Below, in pieces: positions 21,801-36,800 of a stretch of 64,000 nucleotides of DNA. The notes under the pieces were generated by a model. The model had not been told where the DNA came from. It searched no databases and saw only the letters and a list, made by a program, of their open reading frames with translations. Within the stretch, counting starts at the first letter, position 1, and the number at the start of each line of letters is the position of its first letter. A program made the translations under genes and the position numbers. The DNA lies in assembly GCF_016920785.2 (NCBI RefSeq), contig NW_024609857.1, positions 9,195,618 to 9,259,617 on the forward strand, written 5' to 3'. The stretch is from Ixodes scapularis. Its lineage: Eukaryota; Arthropoda; Arachnida; Ixodida; Ixodidae.

Positions 21801-24800
21801 CGTACCGTTCGGCAAACTGTGACGCGCACCGAGGCTAAGACAAATCCCCTCCTGCGCTCGTGGTGCCACTATGGACTCGCGGCAACATACAGATCAAACG
21901 AAACGAAACTCACCGGCAGAGCCAATCCCTGAGGCACGGAAGAGGACACCTGGTGGTGATTCTTGACCACACCCATCGCGGTGCGGCCGGGAGGGTGGGG
22001 ACCTCTCCGGTTGAGGGCGCCACCACTCCCGCCGGCTGGCTTTGTTAGGGCGGGGGCCGTCCCCTTGGAGCCCCTGGGTCCGTTGCTTTGTAGTAGCGTC
22101 GCGCCCCCCGTCACTCCCGGCTTGCTCACCGTCACCGAATGGAGCAGCACCCCACTGTTCACCGAAACCTGACCGTTGAGCACGTCCGCCGTCGCCACGA
22201 GCATCGCACCGCCGGCTTCCTTGGCCCTCGCCGGCATCTGAAGACGCGACAGTGCACTCAGGTGGGTCCGAAACGGGAACGACACCGGCGCACTCGTTGC
22301 GGGAGTCACTGCCGTGGGCGGGGGGTTGGGGGTTGGGCTTTTCTTCTTGCGGGCGCTGGGCACAAACACGCCACCATTGCTGGTCGGCGTCACTAGGGAG
22401 TCTCTCCGCGGGGGAGGTTTCGTCGGGGCCCGTGGGGCAGGGGACGGGGAGGGGGCGACGGCAACGTGGTGGTGGCTCGCGTTCCGCACTGCGTGGTTCG
22501 ACGGGTTTGGCAGCAGGGAACGGGGCTGGCTCGCGGAGGAGGGTTCTGCCGTCGCGGCGCCGCAGGCGAAGCCGTAGGGGTCGGACTGCTCCTCCGCCGC
22601 GGAGGCCCGGGCAAGGCTGGGCAGCTGGGACTCCACGCAGAGCCGCCTGGAGACAGAAGCAACGCGCATATTGGCGTGGATTCTCAGGAGTGTTGGTCGG
22701 GTGCTTGAAGGCACGGTCAAAGAGGTACGAGCAGTTATCTCATTGCGACGTGCCACTTTCCTGGTGCAACAATGCGGGGTTTCGAGCAGCTACTGGCTGT
22801 GGCATTTGTTGTTTTCTCCATCTGTCCGTCTATTGTTACTGTCTATTGATTGTCTGTCTATTGTTACTTGTCAGGCTTTCGGGCAAGCTCAACTACGTGA
22901 ATTATCTGTCCCCAAAAAATAACCCTTTCCTTGTTTGTTTCGCGTGCGGTTGGGGGAAGAACGAGGATTTGAGGAGGTAAAGTAATAAATGCACCTTTCA
23001 TAAATGCACCTTTCTCAAATACTGGGACCTACAAACAATTAACATATATTCCGTGCCTCGTGTATCTGAATCGTTTATCCTAAAAACTGGGTCGCCAAAA
23101 TAAAAAACACTTTTGTGGTCTCTTAACTGAAACGTGAGAAAATATTCCACAAGCATCATGAGCCATGAGAACGTTTCTGGTCATTTGTCACTGGATTCCC
23201 TAAACTTTCTTGTAACGAGCCACAGGCAGCAAGTGCTTACCACGTATTTGAAAAAACGCCAAAGGGCTCCAAGATGAGTGCAGCAAGACAAACACTTTCC
23301 AAACTAAGCACTTCTGCTCTTCACGATGCTGCATCCTATGCAGGGAGTGCCTCGCAAAGAGCGTCAAGGAAGAACTATTTCGTCCGCAAGTTATACCAAA
23401 CGTCAGAAACACCAAACGTCAAAAGGAGAAATGAAGGTCAACTCACTTCAGCGGAGGAGGACGAAGGTTGCTCTCGGAGCCAAGAGCCATAGAAAGCGCT
23501 ACGCGCGTTGCGTCCCACCGCCGATCCAGCAAGAAGAGGCCGCTGCCAACTTGCCTCAGGCCAAACGTGCACATCTTGGGGAGAGAAAGAAGCCAAATGT
23601 CATCCTCAGGTCACTGTGCTATGGACAGGCTCGCGACTTGCCTCGGATTTTCCAACCTGCTACACATTTGTGGCTAGCAAATGGGAGTGAGGCGGAAGGA
23701 ACTCACGGCTGCTGGCCTCGGGTGGTGCGACACATAAGGGTCGTTGCTGTGGTCGGGCCTTCGTCGACACGTGCCAGAGGTTGTACTAGGAGTCGCTCCT
23801 GCTAGGACGGGCGTCACAGGCGGCATTACGTCCATCGAACTACTGCAAATAGACAATCAATCCTTGAGTTGGAGTGAAGGTCACCGGAATACTAACTGTG
23901 CAGTCACCGGACCAGAGCTTGCAACAAAGTGTAAAATTCAAGTTGAAAATAGTCTAGATGAAAAGCTAGTCTCTCTCGAGTATGCTCGATGTGCTTTAAT
24001 AAGCGCAGCTCACAACCTCAAATATTCCCATGTGAACAACAGCACTGACTTGATCTTTATGCATTCAAGGCATATACAAAACTTCCTATTTCAAAACAAA
24101 CATGTTTAAGAAGGAGACGGCTGCAATTTGGAGACGAGCATTGAGGCATGTGCCACATTGCACCAGCTTTGTGTGGTAGTTTTGTCCAGACGCTACGATA
24201 AGAATGAGACACGACGCTAAATGAACCTCGCAAGTTTCTGCACCGTGAATTTCCAGTAAAGCCGTGCACCCCACCCACAAGAAGTAAGTGCTGCGCACCC
24301 CTTGGGCAGAATCTGAGTTGGTCTGCTGCATGACGAGGAAGGCTGGTTTGAGGCGGTCGGCAAGGACGTCTTGGGAGGGGCCTGCTTGAAACTCCCGCCG
24401 CCAGTGGCCGCGGGCGAACGCACCACGGTGGGCCCACAGTTGACTCTGCAGCTTCCAGAGCCTGGCATGGCAACAAGAAATAGCAATGAACACGCTATCG
24501 GTATGACAGCGTTCATCAAGCAGTTAAACTGGCAAGTAAAACCTTACTTATACGAGAGCCCCGCCATCTGACAAAGGAATTTACGGCAAGTAAAACCTTA
24601 CTTATACGAGAGCCCTGCCATCTGACAAAGGAATTTACGGCAATATGGATGCAGGTATATCTGTTGAACATCTGGGTGGCAGTATCAGGAAGCAACGGCC
24701 AGAAAAGTTACAAAGATCACCTTCACTGAGTGCCAGTCAACAAAAGCTCTCCCTGTGATCACAGATTATTAGATTGATCCACAGAAGTGCATAACACTGC

Positions 24801-27800
24801 CCACAAAGTGCTAATAATTTGAAATAATAACAGAGGAAAACACCACTCCACTCTCACCCTTCTTACAACTGAACAAAGATATAACAAAATGTTCAATTAA
24901 AAGAAGTGTCACTCGGTGAGAGAAACTGATAACACAAAGGACAGTCACTAACACAAAAATATAAATAAAAACTAAGCAAAGCCATCACCACCACAATATA
25001 ATATGGCCACAAAATTTCAGCTGGGTACCAGCATTATTCATTTCCATTTCAGAACATTCCCCCCCTCAGTTCACGTAAGCTTTTCTACTAAAAAACAAAA
25101 TAAAAATTTGTTTTCTAACTTAACCGAAACAAATGACAACTCATTAAATCTCAATGCAAGCTGCAGCTTCATATTCTCGACAAAATTTCTCAACAACATC
25201 CCAGCCCCAGAAACTCCCTAAAATAGGTACCTGCCCCTAGGCATTCCAGCTTGTCTAGGGAGACATGGGTACAACACATAAAGGAGTGCATGCCAATGCC
25301 CTCAAGGAGGCCTAACTCCTTGAAAACGGGTTCATTTCTTAATTTTGGGCACTCATCTTGCCGACTGGCTGAAAGTGATGTTAGTCAAACCACTGCAAGT
25401 GAGGATCACGCTACCATTTTCATTGAAGATTTATGCTGCAGTAGAAGATGCTGCAAAAAATAATGCCAATTATGAGTAATAGTATGCAGCAAACACCTGA
25501 AAGACCTAAAAAAATTTTAAAAAAAGAAAACATATAAAAATAGTGTTTATTTTTGTTGTTTTTTTAAATTGGGTTTTATAGTGCTACATATCACCCAACA
25601 TTTGCTAGAATTTTCAAGTAAATAATTTCTCGCAAAGTAAAGCATGCAAGAACTAACCACAGCAACTGGAGCAGAAACTTGGACCGAGAATAAAAAAGCA
25701 AGAGTGGATGGGACATGTCAGTTGAAGAGTAGGCGACTGTGAGAAACTGAAATGTTGTGCACAAATTTATCCTCCGTCTCAATGTGCACAATGCCATCGG
25801 AAAGCTCATTTTCTGTTAGATCAATTACTGCAGCCAAATATATTCATTTTAATTAGAACTCAAGGAGTATAGTATGGATTAGTTTGCAAATTATGCAGCT
25901 CCGAAACCTTCGTGGAAGATGGGTGGTAACTGCGAAACACCAAGCCACCGTGAGCAAGGAAAGAACTTTCCTCGGAAACGTGACATGTCGTGCGTGAAGA
26001 AAATCTGAAGGTCAGACATGCTGTTTCAGATGCACGCAGCTTTTTTCAAAATATTTTCGAGGGAACATTGCATAGACGAAATTTGGGCAAGCCCTTGGAC
26101 ATTGGTTAAAGCCACGAGGCCACTGAAGCCACTACGCTTAGGGAAACGACATTCCGTTCCCCGAAGCTCCCGTGGGAACCGCCCTTTTCTTGCCTGGTGT
26201 AGAGAGGGCAAAATCGGCGATCGTTACAGCTCGAAAATGTGACTTCCCGGGCATTGGCACGATGTCAGAAAGCTTGAATGACATCTTTTTGCTCCGTTGC
26301 GGACCGCCTTAACATTCTTGGAGAAAGAAAAAGCGTACCCCGCGATTTCAGATATAAAGCTTCGGATAACTGGCACCAACGATTTTAAGCACCAAGATGG
26401 CCGAAGCATCGTTACTTCTAAGCGCAGCTTATTCGGTGGCTCTAGACGCCACAAAGGCCACCGCAACCGCCCCCGGCCGCCTCGGTGGTTGGCACGCGAG
26501 GTTTCCCGTCCCAACAAGAAGCACAGCGTGTCTCCTCCTTCACGTGGCTAATCTTTACTGCACACAAAGTCCACCACGTTTCGTCCAACGTCTGCGTGGA
26601 TGCGGTACCCGAAACGCATCTCCAACTGCCGTCTATGCATCCTGTTCTGCCCGTGCGTGGACGTCGCGATGCTGGCTGCTGAGCATAAAAGTTCCGGAAA
26701 AAAGCGCAAGCAAATGCGAACGTCGCCTTACTCGAGGCGTCCCGGCTGCCAAAGCTTTTATGGACTGTCGCGCTGTGGACGGCATACATGTGAATGCACA
26801 CAAGGACCCCACCTTCTAGGGAGCAGGCCTGCTTGCCGCCGCTCGCCGCCGAGGACGGGAGGCAAGCCGGCGAGGTGGCGCTGTTGCAGTGCTGCGAAGA
26901 TGGCGGGGCGGCGCACGACGCGGCGGGTGAGGAAGAACGAGGCAGGGCGGCGCTGTCGGCGGCGCCGGTCACAGCCAGCGAGGCCACCACGGCGTGCGGT
27001 GTGGGCTTGGCAGAGCCCATGCTGGCCTCCTTGGCTGCACGGTGGTCTATCAGCAGGTCGTCGAAGTTCTTCTTCCTCCCCGGCACTGCCCGCCGCAGCG
27101 ACAGCGAGTGGGTCTGCACCGAGAGAGAGGAAAGCGTTAACCCCGAGTAGGCTATACCAAACACCCAAGGTTTTGGAACCTTTCATCTATTCTTTTAGAC
27201 GCAGACTTTGCTATCTTAGACTTAAATACATTTACGTGCGATCCAAAACTTGGTCTCCGGCTTGACTCGAAGCACAGTCGCATGTATTGCCAAGTGGGAC
27301 GTCGACTATGGCACCATTTACGGTGATGTGATTGACCTAAGCCATTTTGGTGCACCTTTCGGAGCAGCCAAAATAGTGTTTTGGTGCAGCAAATGCGGCC
27401 TTTGGAGCAGATATTCTTAAAAAAAATTAAAATATTAGTTTTAAGTGCTGTACAAACGAACGGCACTTTGCGTTTTGTCGTGTTCTGATGTGACGTGTTG
27501 TGACGGAACTCGCGGATCGTGTTTTTACTGCTGAGACATCAAACAAGTGTACAGTGCTATAAGCATCGTCGAGCAATTCGGAAAAACCGCTTGCCATCGT
27601 TTTACTGGTCCCGACGTGCCTATTTTCGTCAAAAGTAAGCAGACGTAAAGCAATAGATTGCAAGCGTCTTGGCTGATGCCTATGTGGTGCAATCATGTTT
27701 GCATGCACGTAAGGGCAACTTCGGCAGGCTTGCAGGTGCGCGTTTGATTGAAACCAAAACCATGCCACTCCGCTCCGTAACCAACTGATTCCCAAAATTG

Positions 27801-30800
27801 TATGCGAAATGTAACTCTAGAGCATATGACAAATAAACAGTCCAGCGGCGCGTGTTTGACAGGCCAACAAACAAAGTATAAGCTAAAAAAAGCTGAGCAC
27901 ATTGATGCAAGACAGTGCGAGCCAGGTTAAAAAGGTTCCTGGAACGCTTCGTGCAATGACTGAACTCGAGACAAACAAGCGCGCTGTGCAAGTTCAGCGT
28001 GCAAACATTGCCTTCTTTGCTTTAGCTCACTTCTCTTCACCAACTTTCTTTCGCGGCAGATTTTTCACGTTCCGGGATCCCTCTCAGAAGAAAGCAAACC
28101 AAGAAAAACCTAGGTAATCAATACTTTGATACAGCAGTCTTCGAGTTAAGGAGAGATTTTTGTAGTAACGTAGGATTTAAACAAGAACAAGAATGTTGAT
28201 GAACATGCGGCTGTACTTAGTTTCATTTTAGAAAGCACCATATCTGCAGCGACGTGGGGACGACACGCGGCACGCTAGCGTTGGAGCGTTCGCACACAGC
28301 CACGTGTATCCTTGAAAAAAATAATCATAAAAAAGACGCAAGACGAGATCCACGAGACAACGAGAGCGCGGAACTCGAGACGGCGGGAAAACCATGCAAG
28401 ACCGGATGGACGATTGATGCAGGGTACTTTGTGTCGGGCAGCCGCTTGCACCACATAACCCACGCGTGCTCAATGACGGTACTCAGTTTAGTTTTGGTTC
28501 TGAAAGGCGACCGAAATGGTTTTTTTGACGCAGGCTTGGCGCGGATTACCCATATTTTGGCAAAATGTAGCGGGATGTAGCAGGGTTAGCCCCTTAGCAC
28601 AGTATGGCGCAATTGGCGCAGCAATCACATCACTGCATTCATTTGTGATGCACGAAACACTGGACCCTAGTAGTCTAACACGAGGGGGTAAAAACGGGAG
28701 CAGAATGCGGCAAATCATAAGCGCCGACATCGGTGATCCTGAGAAAAGGAATGGGAAAGGGAGTGACAGAAAGGATGAAAAGGAAAGCAGACGAAAGGTG
28801 AGGCATGTTTGTTTTGCTGCAATGCTTTGAGTGCTTCGAGTAATTGACAATTATTTATTTTTGTACAATGCGCGATGCCAGTATTTTTGAGCAAAATAAA
28901 TCTAGAAAACAACTAGTAGGTACACACCTTGCAGGTGGTGTTTCGCCGCTTCTTTGTGAGTACTAAAGCATCGCCAGCGATATAATGCTGTCGGGACCAC
29001 CTATGTCCGTGCCTATGCCCCGCCTTTTCGAAGCGGGCAAAATGCACGGGACTTTTTTCTTTAAATTATCATGTCAATTTTTCTCTCCCATTTCCTGCCC
29101 CAAAATTGACACGCAGCACACAGAATTATCCTCGATACATCTCATACACAATGTTTTTATAAAGTACTTTGTAAACTGCGTGACAGAGTTAGCACAAACA
29201 TGATATTGGTAGATTCTCGCATTTTGCTCAGACAAGGTTTAGACGAACATAAAGTTTTGCCAACTTAGTCGGTATTCAGGATGAGCAAATTCTACCACGC
29301 CGGTAGTTCTCGCAATGACATAACGGTTGTGGAAGAATAACAGGAAAAGCTGGCAATCGCATGTTCGTGCTAACAGTGTTACGCCCTGGGCATGTACAGT
29401 GGAATCTCGTCGACACGATTTTCGCGGGAACCGAAAAATGAAATGTATCATCCCAATATAGCATTATGCAATACGGACTCCAAAAGATCATACATAGCAC
29501 ATGCATACATAGTAGAAAACTTGCTACGGCCCCAAAGGCAGTGCAATACCGCCGTTATCGTACTGCCTAGTGCTGGCAGACCGGAAAAGAAAAATACAAG
29601 TTTTTGAATACCTGTCAAAACTCACTTCTGCAGCTGTATTATCCAAATTCAAGCGAAAATATGATTGTATTTTCCATGTCAAAATACATTGCTCCTATGG
29701 GACCTTGGCCAGGGACGAAAAGAAAAATGCATTACGCCGAAAAACATATAATTAAAGATCATATCAACGAGATTCCAGTGTAAATGCTTTCCAAAAGGAC
29801 ATTGAATCGAGCACTTTCAGGGCATTTTGTATACCAAACCACCAGCCTCTGCGATATGTTGTGGAAGGTTCAACCCCAACGCTCAGAGTTGCCAGACATG
29901 CACCTGTGCCTATCCAGTCTAATATACATTCCAAAGCTATGTATGGTTGCAACCAGTATGAAAGACGAGCTTGGAGCGCGTGGCCGAGATGACGGCCGGG
30001 GGAAGAGCCGCTCACGCTTGGGGCAATTCCATGTCGCTCCGAGGAGAGGGACGTGTTCTCTGTCAATGTGCTCCAATTCAGTTTGTGCCGCATTATCCAA
30101 GACAAACTGAATTGGAGCATTCCACACAATGATCACACATTGCCCCATTGTGAAAGTCGGAACTTCGTCAGTGAGGCCTTACCTTGCAGGTGAGAGAGCG
30201 AGTGCAGGGCTTTCCGTGGTCCACGATCAGGACGCCGCAGTGCTTGTTCGGGTCGTACTCCCGATCTGAAAGGCGAGGCAGCATAAAGATGACGAGTGAA
30301 GAGCGCGCAACCGAAATGGTGTGGAGTCGCAAATTTCGTGTAGCATGCGTCGGTCACTAGTCACACGGTGCTGCTAGTTTTCATTACTTCCTTGTTCACT
30401 CCTTGTCTTTTTTATGTCGAGCTAAATGGTGTCTATCCAACCGGGTGCATGAACTAGTAATTGACCATATTTATTTAAAACATGAACTTTTCCATCTTAT
30501 GTTACAATGCAGCAGTGTGCTACCAATAGATTTTTCTCCTGTTTAGAAGCATTTCTAAAGGAGTTTGTGTAACTTGTACCTCCCCTGCTAAAGCCTCAAG
30601 GATGGCAAGCAGGTATGTCTTGAGCGCTGTTCAGTCAAAAAAAAAATCACATAATTAAACCAATGAATGAAGTGCATTAAAATTTTTTTTCCACAAAGTT
30701 GTCTTAAAGGACACATGCAAAGGAAAAAAACATTTTTTTTAGACAGCTTAGATGGAAAAAGGATGTCATAAAACGATTTTACAACGAAGAAAAAAAATTT

Positions 30801-33800
30801 TTAGAGCTATATTTACGGCGCTATACGAATTTGTAGTTGGCGCTCGCGGGAGCCGCCCCTGGTCACGTGGTAGGCCCGCGCGCCGCCGCGCTGCGTCGCC
30901 GCCGCACGCTGAGCGTTCTGCGAACGCCGCTTCAACGCGTTTCTCCACGCCGCCGTCGCCGCCGCCGCACAAGTTCGTCTGCTTCGGGGCGCCGCCGCCG
31001 TCGCCTGGCCGGCGCACAGGTCTATCACGTCTGCTTGCGCTTTTTCAGGAGTTTCCTTTGGGCTTTAAAAGATACTTATTCATCTTAGTTTTTTGTTACA
31101 CTTCAAACAAAGATGAATAAGTTACTTTTAGAGGCCATAGAAAGCTTCCGAAAGAACGCAAGCACCACGTGATAAATAAAGACCAGTCACGTGATAAATA
31201 CAGACCACTTTTCCGCGGTGCCCGCGGGCGCCAACTACAAATTCGTTTTGCGCCGTAAATATAGCTCTAAAAAATTTTTTTCTTCGTTGTAAAATCGTTT
31301 TATGGCGTCCTTTTTCCATCTAAGCCGTTTAAAAAAAATGTTTTTTTCCTTTGCATGTGTCCTTTAAGGTGGTGCATTTGTTAACTCAAATTTTATGAGT
31401 AGGTTTCAAGAAAAAAAAAAAGCTAAGCCTAGAAATACCTGTTCTTTTCTATGCACAAGGAGAGGAAAACGGCAAAGCCTTCTGGTCAACGATGCTACAC
31501 ACAGATGGTACTACGCACACACGGATCTGCTATATCTGCTTTCGGTAATTCATGTCAAAAAAGCTTTCACGTTTTTGCTTTCAATTGACCCGTCTGTGAG
31601 CAGAAGCGTCAACCAGAAGACTTTTTCCATCTTCCCCCCTCTGCAGAGAAAAGAGTATAGTTTTTTTAGACTTAATATTTTTTTCCTGAAACCTACAATT
31701 AAAAAATTTGACTATAATAAATGCACCACTCAGATACAACTTTGTAAAAAGCTTCAATGTCCTCTGTCCATTAGTTTATTTATACAAACTTTTTTTACGC
31801 CCAAACGGCGCTCGAGAACATCCTGTACAAATGAATGATTGAATGAACACCCAGGGCCCGAAAGACACTGGAATAGCTCCATAGCAAGAAAAACATAGCC
31901 TGCTGCTGAGGAATTGACATCTCCTGGAGGCTTTGCTCACTATGAGGTGGCTGCAGAGGTTATGTGACACTTACTCGGCATCACCGTAACTAATGCAATT
32001 CTTTCAGTGAAACAAGAAACTTCACTAAAATTGTGTATCATTTCATGCTGCCCCAAAAAACTGAACTAATTCATCGAGCGCGGTGCAACAGACCGGCAGC
32101 TTACGACACCTTGCAATGAGCCTCCTCCAGATTCAACGAGGAGTGTGTTGGTGAACACGTGAGCTAGAAAACAGCCTCTCGAATGGTCTATTCGCACGAC
32201 AAGGATTCAACGTCCTCACATTTGAGGTGAGGTGCACTTAGTCACAACCTTTCGCAAATTCCTCAGGTCAGCTGCGAGAGTGTGGTCAGCTCACGAAATG
32301 TCTGCGTACCACTTAAAGTGATTGCACCACTTGTTTTCATTTCAGAGAGAGATTAAGGGTCCGCTGCACTAAGCTGGAGAAGCTTATTGGTGAGAAGATT
32401 GACTGCCGGCCGTCGGAAGGAGACGTAGGAAACGCAGTCGACTCGACCGCACGCAAACACTTGCCCGAATTTTCTGAACCACCTACGGCACCCACAGTTT
32501 CCTCCGCAGACATGTCTCTCGTGTGAAGAGACCATCGGGGACAAAGTCAGGCACAGTTCAGGTGGAAAGGCAGACATATTTGAAGGCGCTCGTTCCGCTT
32601 TTCCTTAATGTTTCTAGTAATTGAGTCCCCATTGCCGGTAGGCAAAGCCTCCTCACCTTTGCAGGGAAGCAGCTTCCGTTCCCGAGGCAGTTTCCTTCCC
32701 GAGGGGGCGGCGACCGGAGTCGCGGCCGGGTTAGAACCTGCCGCGGCGGAGGCAGCCCCGCCCCCCGTACCCTGCTTCCTCGCGGGGGCCAGGAGGGTGA
32801 CGGGCCCTGCCCCCGCCCCTGGGCCGGGCCCCGACAGGAGACCCGAGCCCCCCGGGGTGAGGGGAGGGGGCTGCTGGGGCGAGGGGAGCTCCTTCTTGTC
32901 CCCGCCCGGGGAGTTGTGCCTGAGCAGCGCCTCCTGCGCGTGCTTGGCCAGGGGCATTCGTTCCACCTGTGGAGTAAAAGTACTTTTTAAGTATTTTCAC
33001 CGAGAAGTTCCTTCTCCAAACGTCTGCCCAATAAAGCCTCTGTTGCCATACGAATTCCACGTGCAAGGTACACAGGATGTCCCTGTCACCTTTGGCCCCA
33101 AAGGAACCATCCAGAAAAGCATACATCACTCGATGTCAGCTCAAGAAGGAAGCAAGTTTTGCACTCATATTCTGTGTTAGTTCTCACAAAACATAGTGGA
33201 GAGAAGAAAAATTATGATTATTTTATTTTAAAAGTGTATGTTTTGATCAAATAACAAAATAAATACTATGTCAATGCACGACACAAAGGGGGAAATAAGT
33301 AACGCTCCCCGAAGAGCCGACACTTTTTGACTAAGGTGCTGGAGATGAAGACGACATTTGAGAACTTCAAATGTTTGCGCCTGAAGTTTCTGCACAACCT
33401 CTATTATGGTAACGCTGGTCTTGAAAAATCTAGATACATCCTAGCATTATATTTCTCACAGAGTAAATACTAGTAAAAAGATTTGTGAAGTTTCTGCACA
33501 AACTGACAAGCTAAAGTACCCTATTTTCCGCACTATCGTCTAGGGACTGTATATGTATAAAAGGTGAAATTTTACCCGATGCAGACTATCTGCAGGTAGG
33601 GACTATACAAGGATTTCTTTTTCAAAATCGTTCACTGTGACAAGACGTCAGATTTTATGGACAACAGAGTACATCAATGTTGATTTATGTATGATACAAG
33701 CTTCTTTGTGAGCTAATACAGCACGCATTTGTCAAGGTGTGCTGTGTATAATTTTTACGCGCGTGCAGACTACCTAAGCAAAAGCTTTTATTTTTTATCC

Positions 33801-36800
33801 TAAATTTGCTCCTGCGGACTATGCACCAGGTGCGGACTATAATCCGGAAAATATGGTACTCGTTTTTTTCCTTGAACTGTCCATGACTAGAATGTACTGC
33901 CCGATTCGTTGGTAGAGCTACCCTACGATTACTCTTTTTTCAATAAAATAATGTAGTGAAGTTGTCACTCAGCCCTCTGGGCAATGTAGGTATGAAATAA
34001 AAAAAATAGTGAAATCTGACACTCAATTTTGGAATGGCTTAGATAATTGCCTGGATTCTCTCTGGATTAGCTTTGCCTCACGATATAGCTGAGAGAAAAT
34101 ATAGCACTTGCAGACTTTCACTGAAATAATTTTTTTTTTTTTAAAAGTGACAACACTGCAAATTCGAGACCATCGAAGTTCCTTGCGGTGACGACCGAGA
34201 AAGGTAATTTCAAGAAAGCCTCTGTCGCAATGGTAGCACACTATTTTCGTGCACTACATAGTTTAGAGAAGTAGGTATGCAGGTAAGTCTCTAGCAGCAC
34301 CTGTCATCTCCCAGAATATGAAGAAACATAGTAAAAACTGCAACTTGCATACTGTTCCCCCCACTGCAGTTTGAACTCCAAGCAACAGTAGCCAACTACT
34401 ACCGTGCTGAAAGTACAGGTCCCCTATTTTGGTTTGGCATGTCCTCGGTGCGAGCATGTTGGCACCTACGGCAAGTTGACTCCACCTGGGCAGCGATAGT
34501 GCACACGACGCGGAGAAGCCAGCTTGCTCGTACCAGGGCACGCCAAACGAGGGAGAGCAGCCTCATCAGCGAACGTACGAAAAATATTGCACAATCACTA
34601 ATGCCTAGTTTAGAGAGTTGCATTAGTTGCGTTCAAAGCGACAAAGACGACAGCAACAACAACTTCACCGGGACAAGTGTGTAGGGCTAAACGAGCAACG
34701 CAAGAAGTAATTTTGGTTATTTGGACCGAACTGCCAACCACGTACCCGCACCACGGGTGCCATCGAGTGGTGGTTCCGCTTGAGCCTTTCCAGGGTCGAC
34801 GCGGAGTTGGCGAGCCGGTTGGTGGCCGGCGGCTTGGAAGAGGACATGGTGGAAGGAGGCCGGCTGGCAGGGTTGCGGGGGGCAGAAGACGCGGAGGACG
34901 AAGAGGACGACGAAGATGACGAAGACGAGGAAGAGGAGGAGGAAGAGCTGCTGCCGGACTTGCCGCCCCCCGCGGGGTGGAGCAGAGACGGGTCAGCCCG
35001 GTCGCTCCGCGAGAAGGCGTTGCTCCCGTGGCGTTGCTCTGCAACAACATGCACGGGCAGAGCTGAACGACCGGTCAATTAATGACAACGATAATTAGAA
35101 AGAATCAGCAAAAAAGGAAGTACTAGCATTGCTCATGCCTATGGATGACTTTTTGAATTTTGAGAGAATACCTACCTCGCTTTCAATTAAAAGGGTTAAA
35201 GCGACATGAAACCAATAAGTTATCATTTGTTTCCTTGTTTTCTTCAGTTCACCTCCTCCAAAGCAAACTTTAGAATGAACCTCCAAAATGCTACGACTCA
35301 TGTTTTAAAAGTAGTTGTTTGTTTATACCGAGTGGAAAAAGGAGGTCAGTGAAACCGATAGATGTGACAACGATGTGAAAACTTTTTAGAAGTCTAATCT
35401 GAACATGTAGGAGCTCCGGTAGATTGGCTAGGGAAATTATACATAAACTAGGGCAAATAGGCTACCTTCGTACGTACAAACTTCTCTGAAAGAAGCGTAT
35501 ATTCATTTCCCAAAAGATTAGTTCTAGCTTGCGTAATAATTTTTCAGCACCAGATTCATAGACATGTTTCCTCACCTTTCCTTTTACTATAAACATTCTG
35601 CTAGGCTTTCTTTTAGTCCCTCACATGTAATTAATTGTATGTTTAATTATGAATTCTACTATTAATTTGATAAGCTTGATATATTAGCATCTCTTTGTTA
35701 CTACAAGCTTGGTTTTCATTTGGCGTGTGAATTATGCAGTTTTCTGGGAATAGTACCCTCCTTACTTTTGAATAAGCAAATAGTTGCTGCTGGGTACGCT
35801 TATAGTAAAGTTATTAATAAAAAAATAAAGGGAGATATATGAAACCTACAACTTGTACACAAAATAAATTTTTCCTAGCATTATGAAGACCCTTCAGCAC
35901 TGAAGAGAAACAAAACAACAAACAAACAAAGACGGTGCACAACATACCTAGATGATTTCGAAGTGCCTGTGGCTTTGTGACTTGGTTACATATTTCACAC
36001 ACTACTAGGTAGAACTCATCCCAGGCAGGGCAGAATCCAAAGAGCTCCATGTCTGCAGATAGAAACACAGATAAGCATTCAAACATTGCGAAAGTGTATT
36101 AGGATGTTCACTTGGGTAGGCACAAGACATACCATTAGTCAGTGGTTGTGCAATGACTGCACGACAGAACTGTCATCACGTCGGAGAAACTGGATATTTT
36201 TAAAAACATTCACTGGAGAGGTAAGGCGGCATGAGAAACACCTGAAAACACTACGTTTACAAGTAGTTTACGAAGCGGCAAGAACCCTCGCGAACGTGCA
36301 CAATTTATTTGGGACTTTTTTTTCGAAGCGGGTTTCCTGAAGAAAGACGATGCGGTTCGGCGTGTCGCGAGCGAGATTCGTGAAGGTCACAGTTTTGTCG
36401 CGGAAATAAACAAGCGTTCAACAAACATTCACGGCACACACGGGGATCACTCGTGAGAATATTTTCTCGGTCCGAATCACACGAAGGAAAATACAGAGAG
36501 GAAAGGGTTCAAGGGGGGAAGGGCTTGTTTTGGAACGCAGGCAACGGCACGAGCGAGCATGGACGGCGCACTACACGGAGCGAGATTTGCGTTTGCAGTT
36601 TCCCGACGGCCCGCGCGACTCGCGAGACGTTCGGCAAGCTCGTGCACCTAGCCGACATTCCAATTTCCACGTCCGACATATTTTGCCAAACGCACGGCGA
36701 ATGTCAGAAAAAGACTCAAGATACGTGGACGGAATTCTTACCCTCTTTTCTCAATTTCATGGCATCGCTTTCTCTTTTTGATGCTTCTGTCTCTGTTTCG

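Noticed and set aside
22252..22980. 242-codon plus-strand frame
   Set aside because: It is antisense to the GC-rich ATXN7 exon 10; its length is explained by GC content on the opposite strand.
26600..27265. 221-codon plus-strand frame
   Set aside because: It is antisense to ATXN7 exon 6, which has clear SCA7 homology on the other strand.
30752..31120. Arg/Pro-rich frames in the 30.7-31.4 kb element
   Set aside because: They fall in the inverted repeats and GC-rich core of a MITE.
32608..33180. 190-codon plus-strand frame
   Set aside because: It is antisense to ATXN7 exon 4 and is Pro/Gly-rich only because the exon is GC-rich.
34780..35082. Acidic plus-strand frame with Glu/Asp runs
   Set aside because: It is the complement of the serine tract of ATXN7 exon 3.
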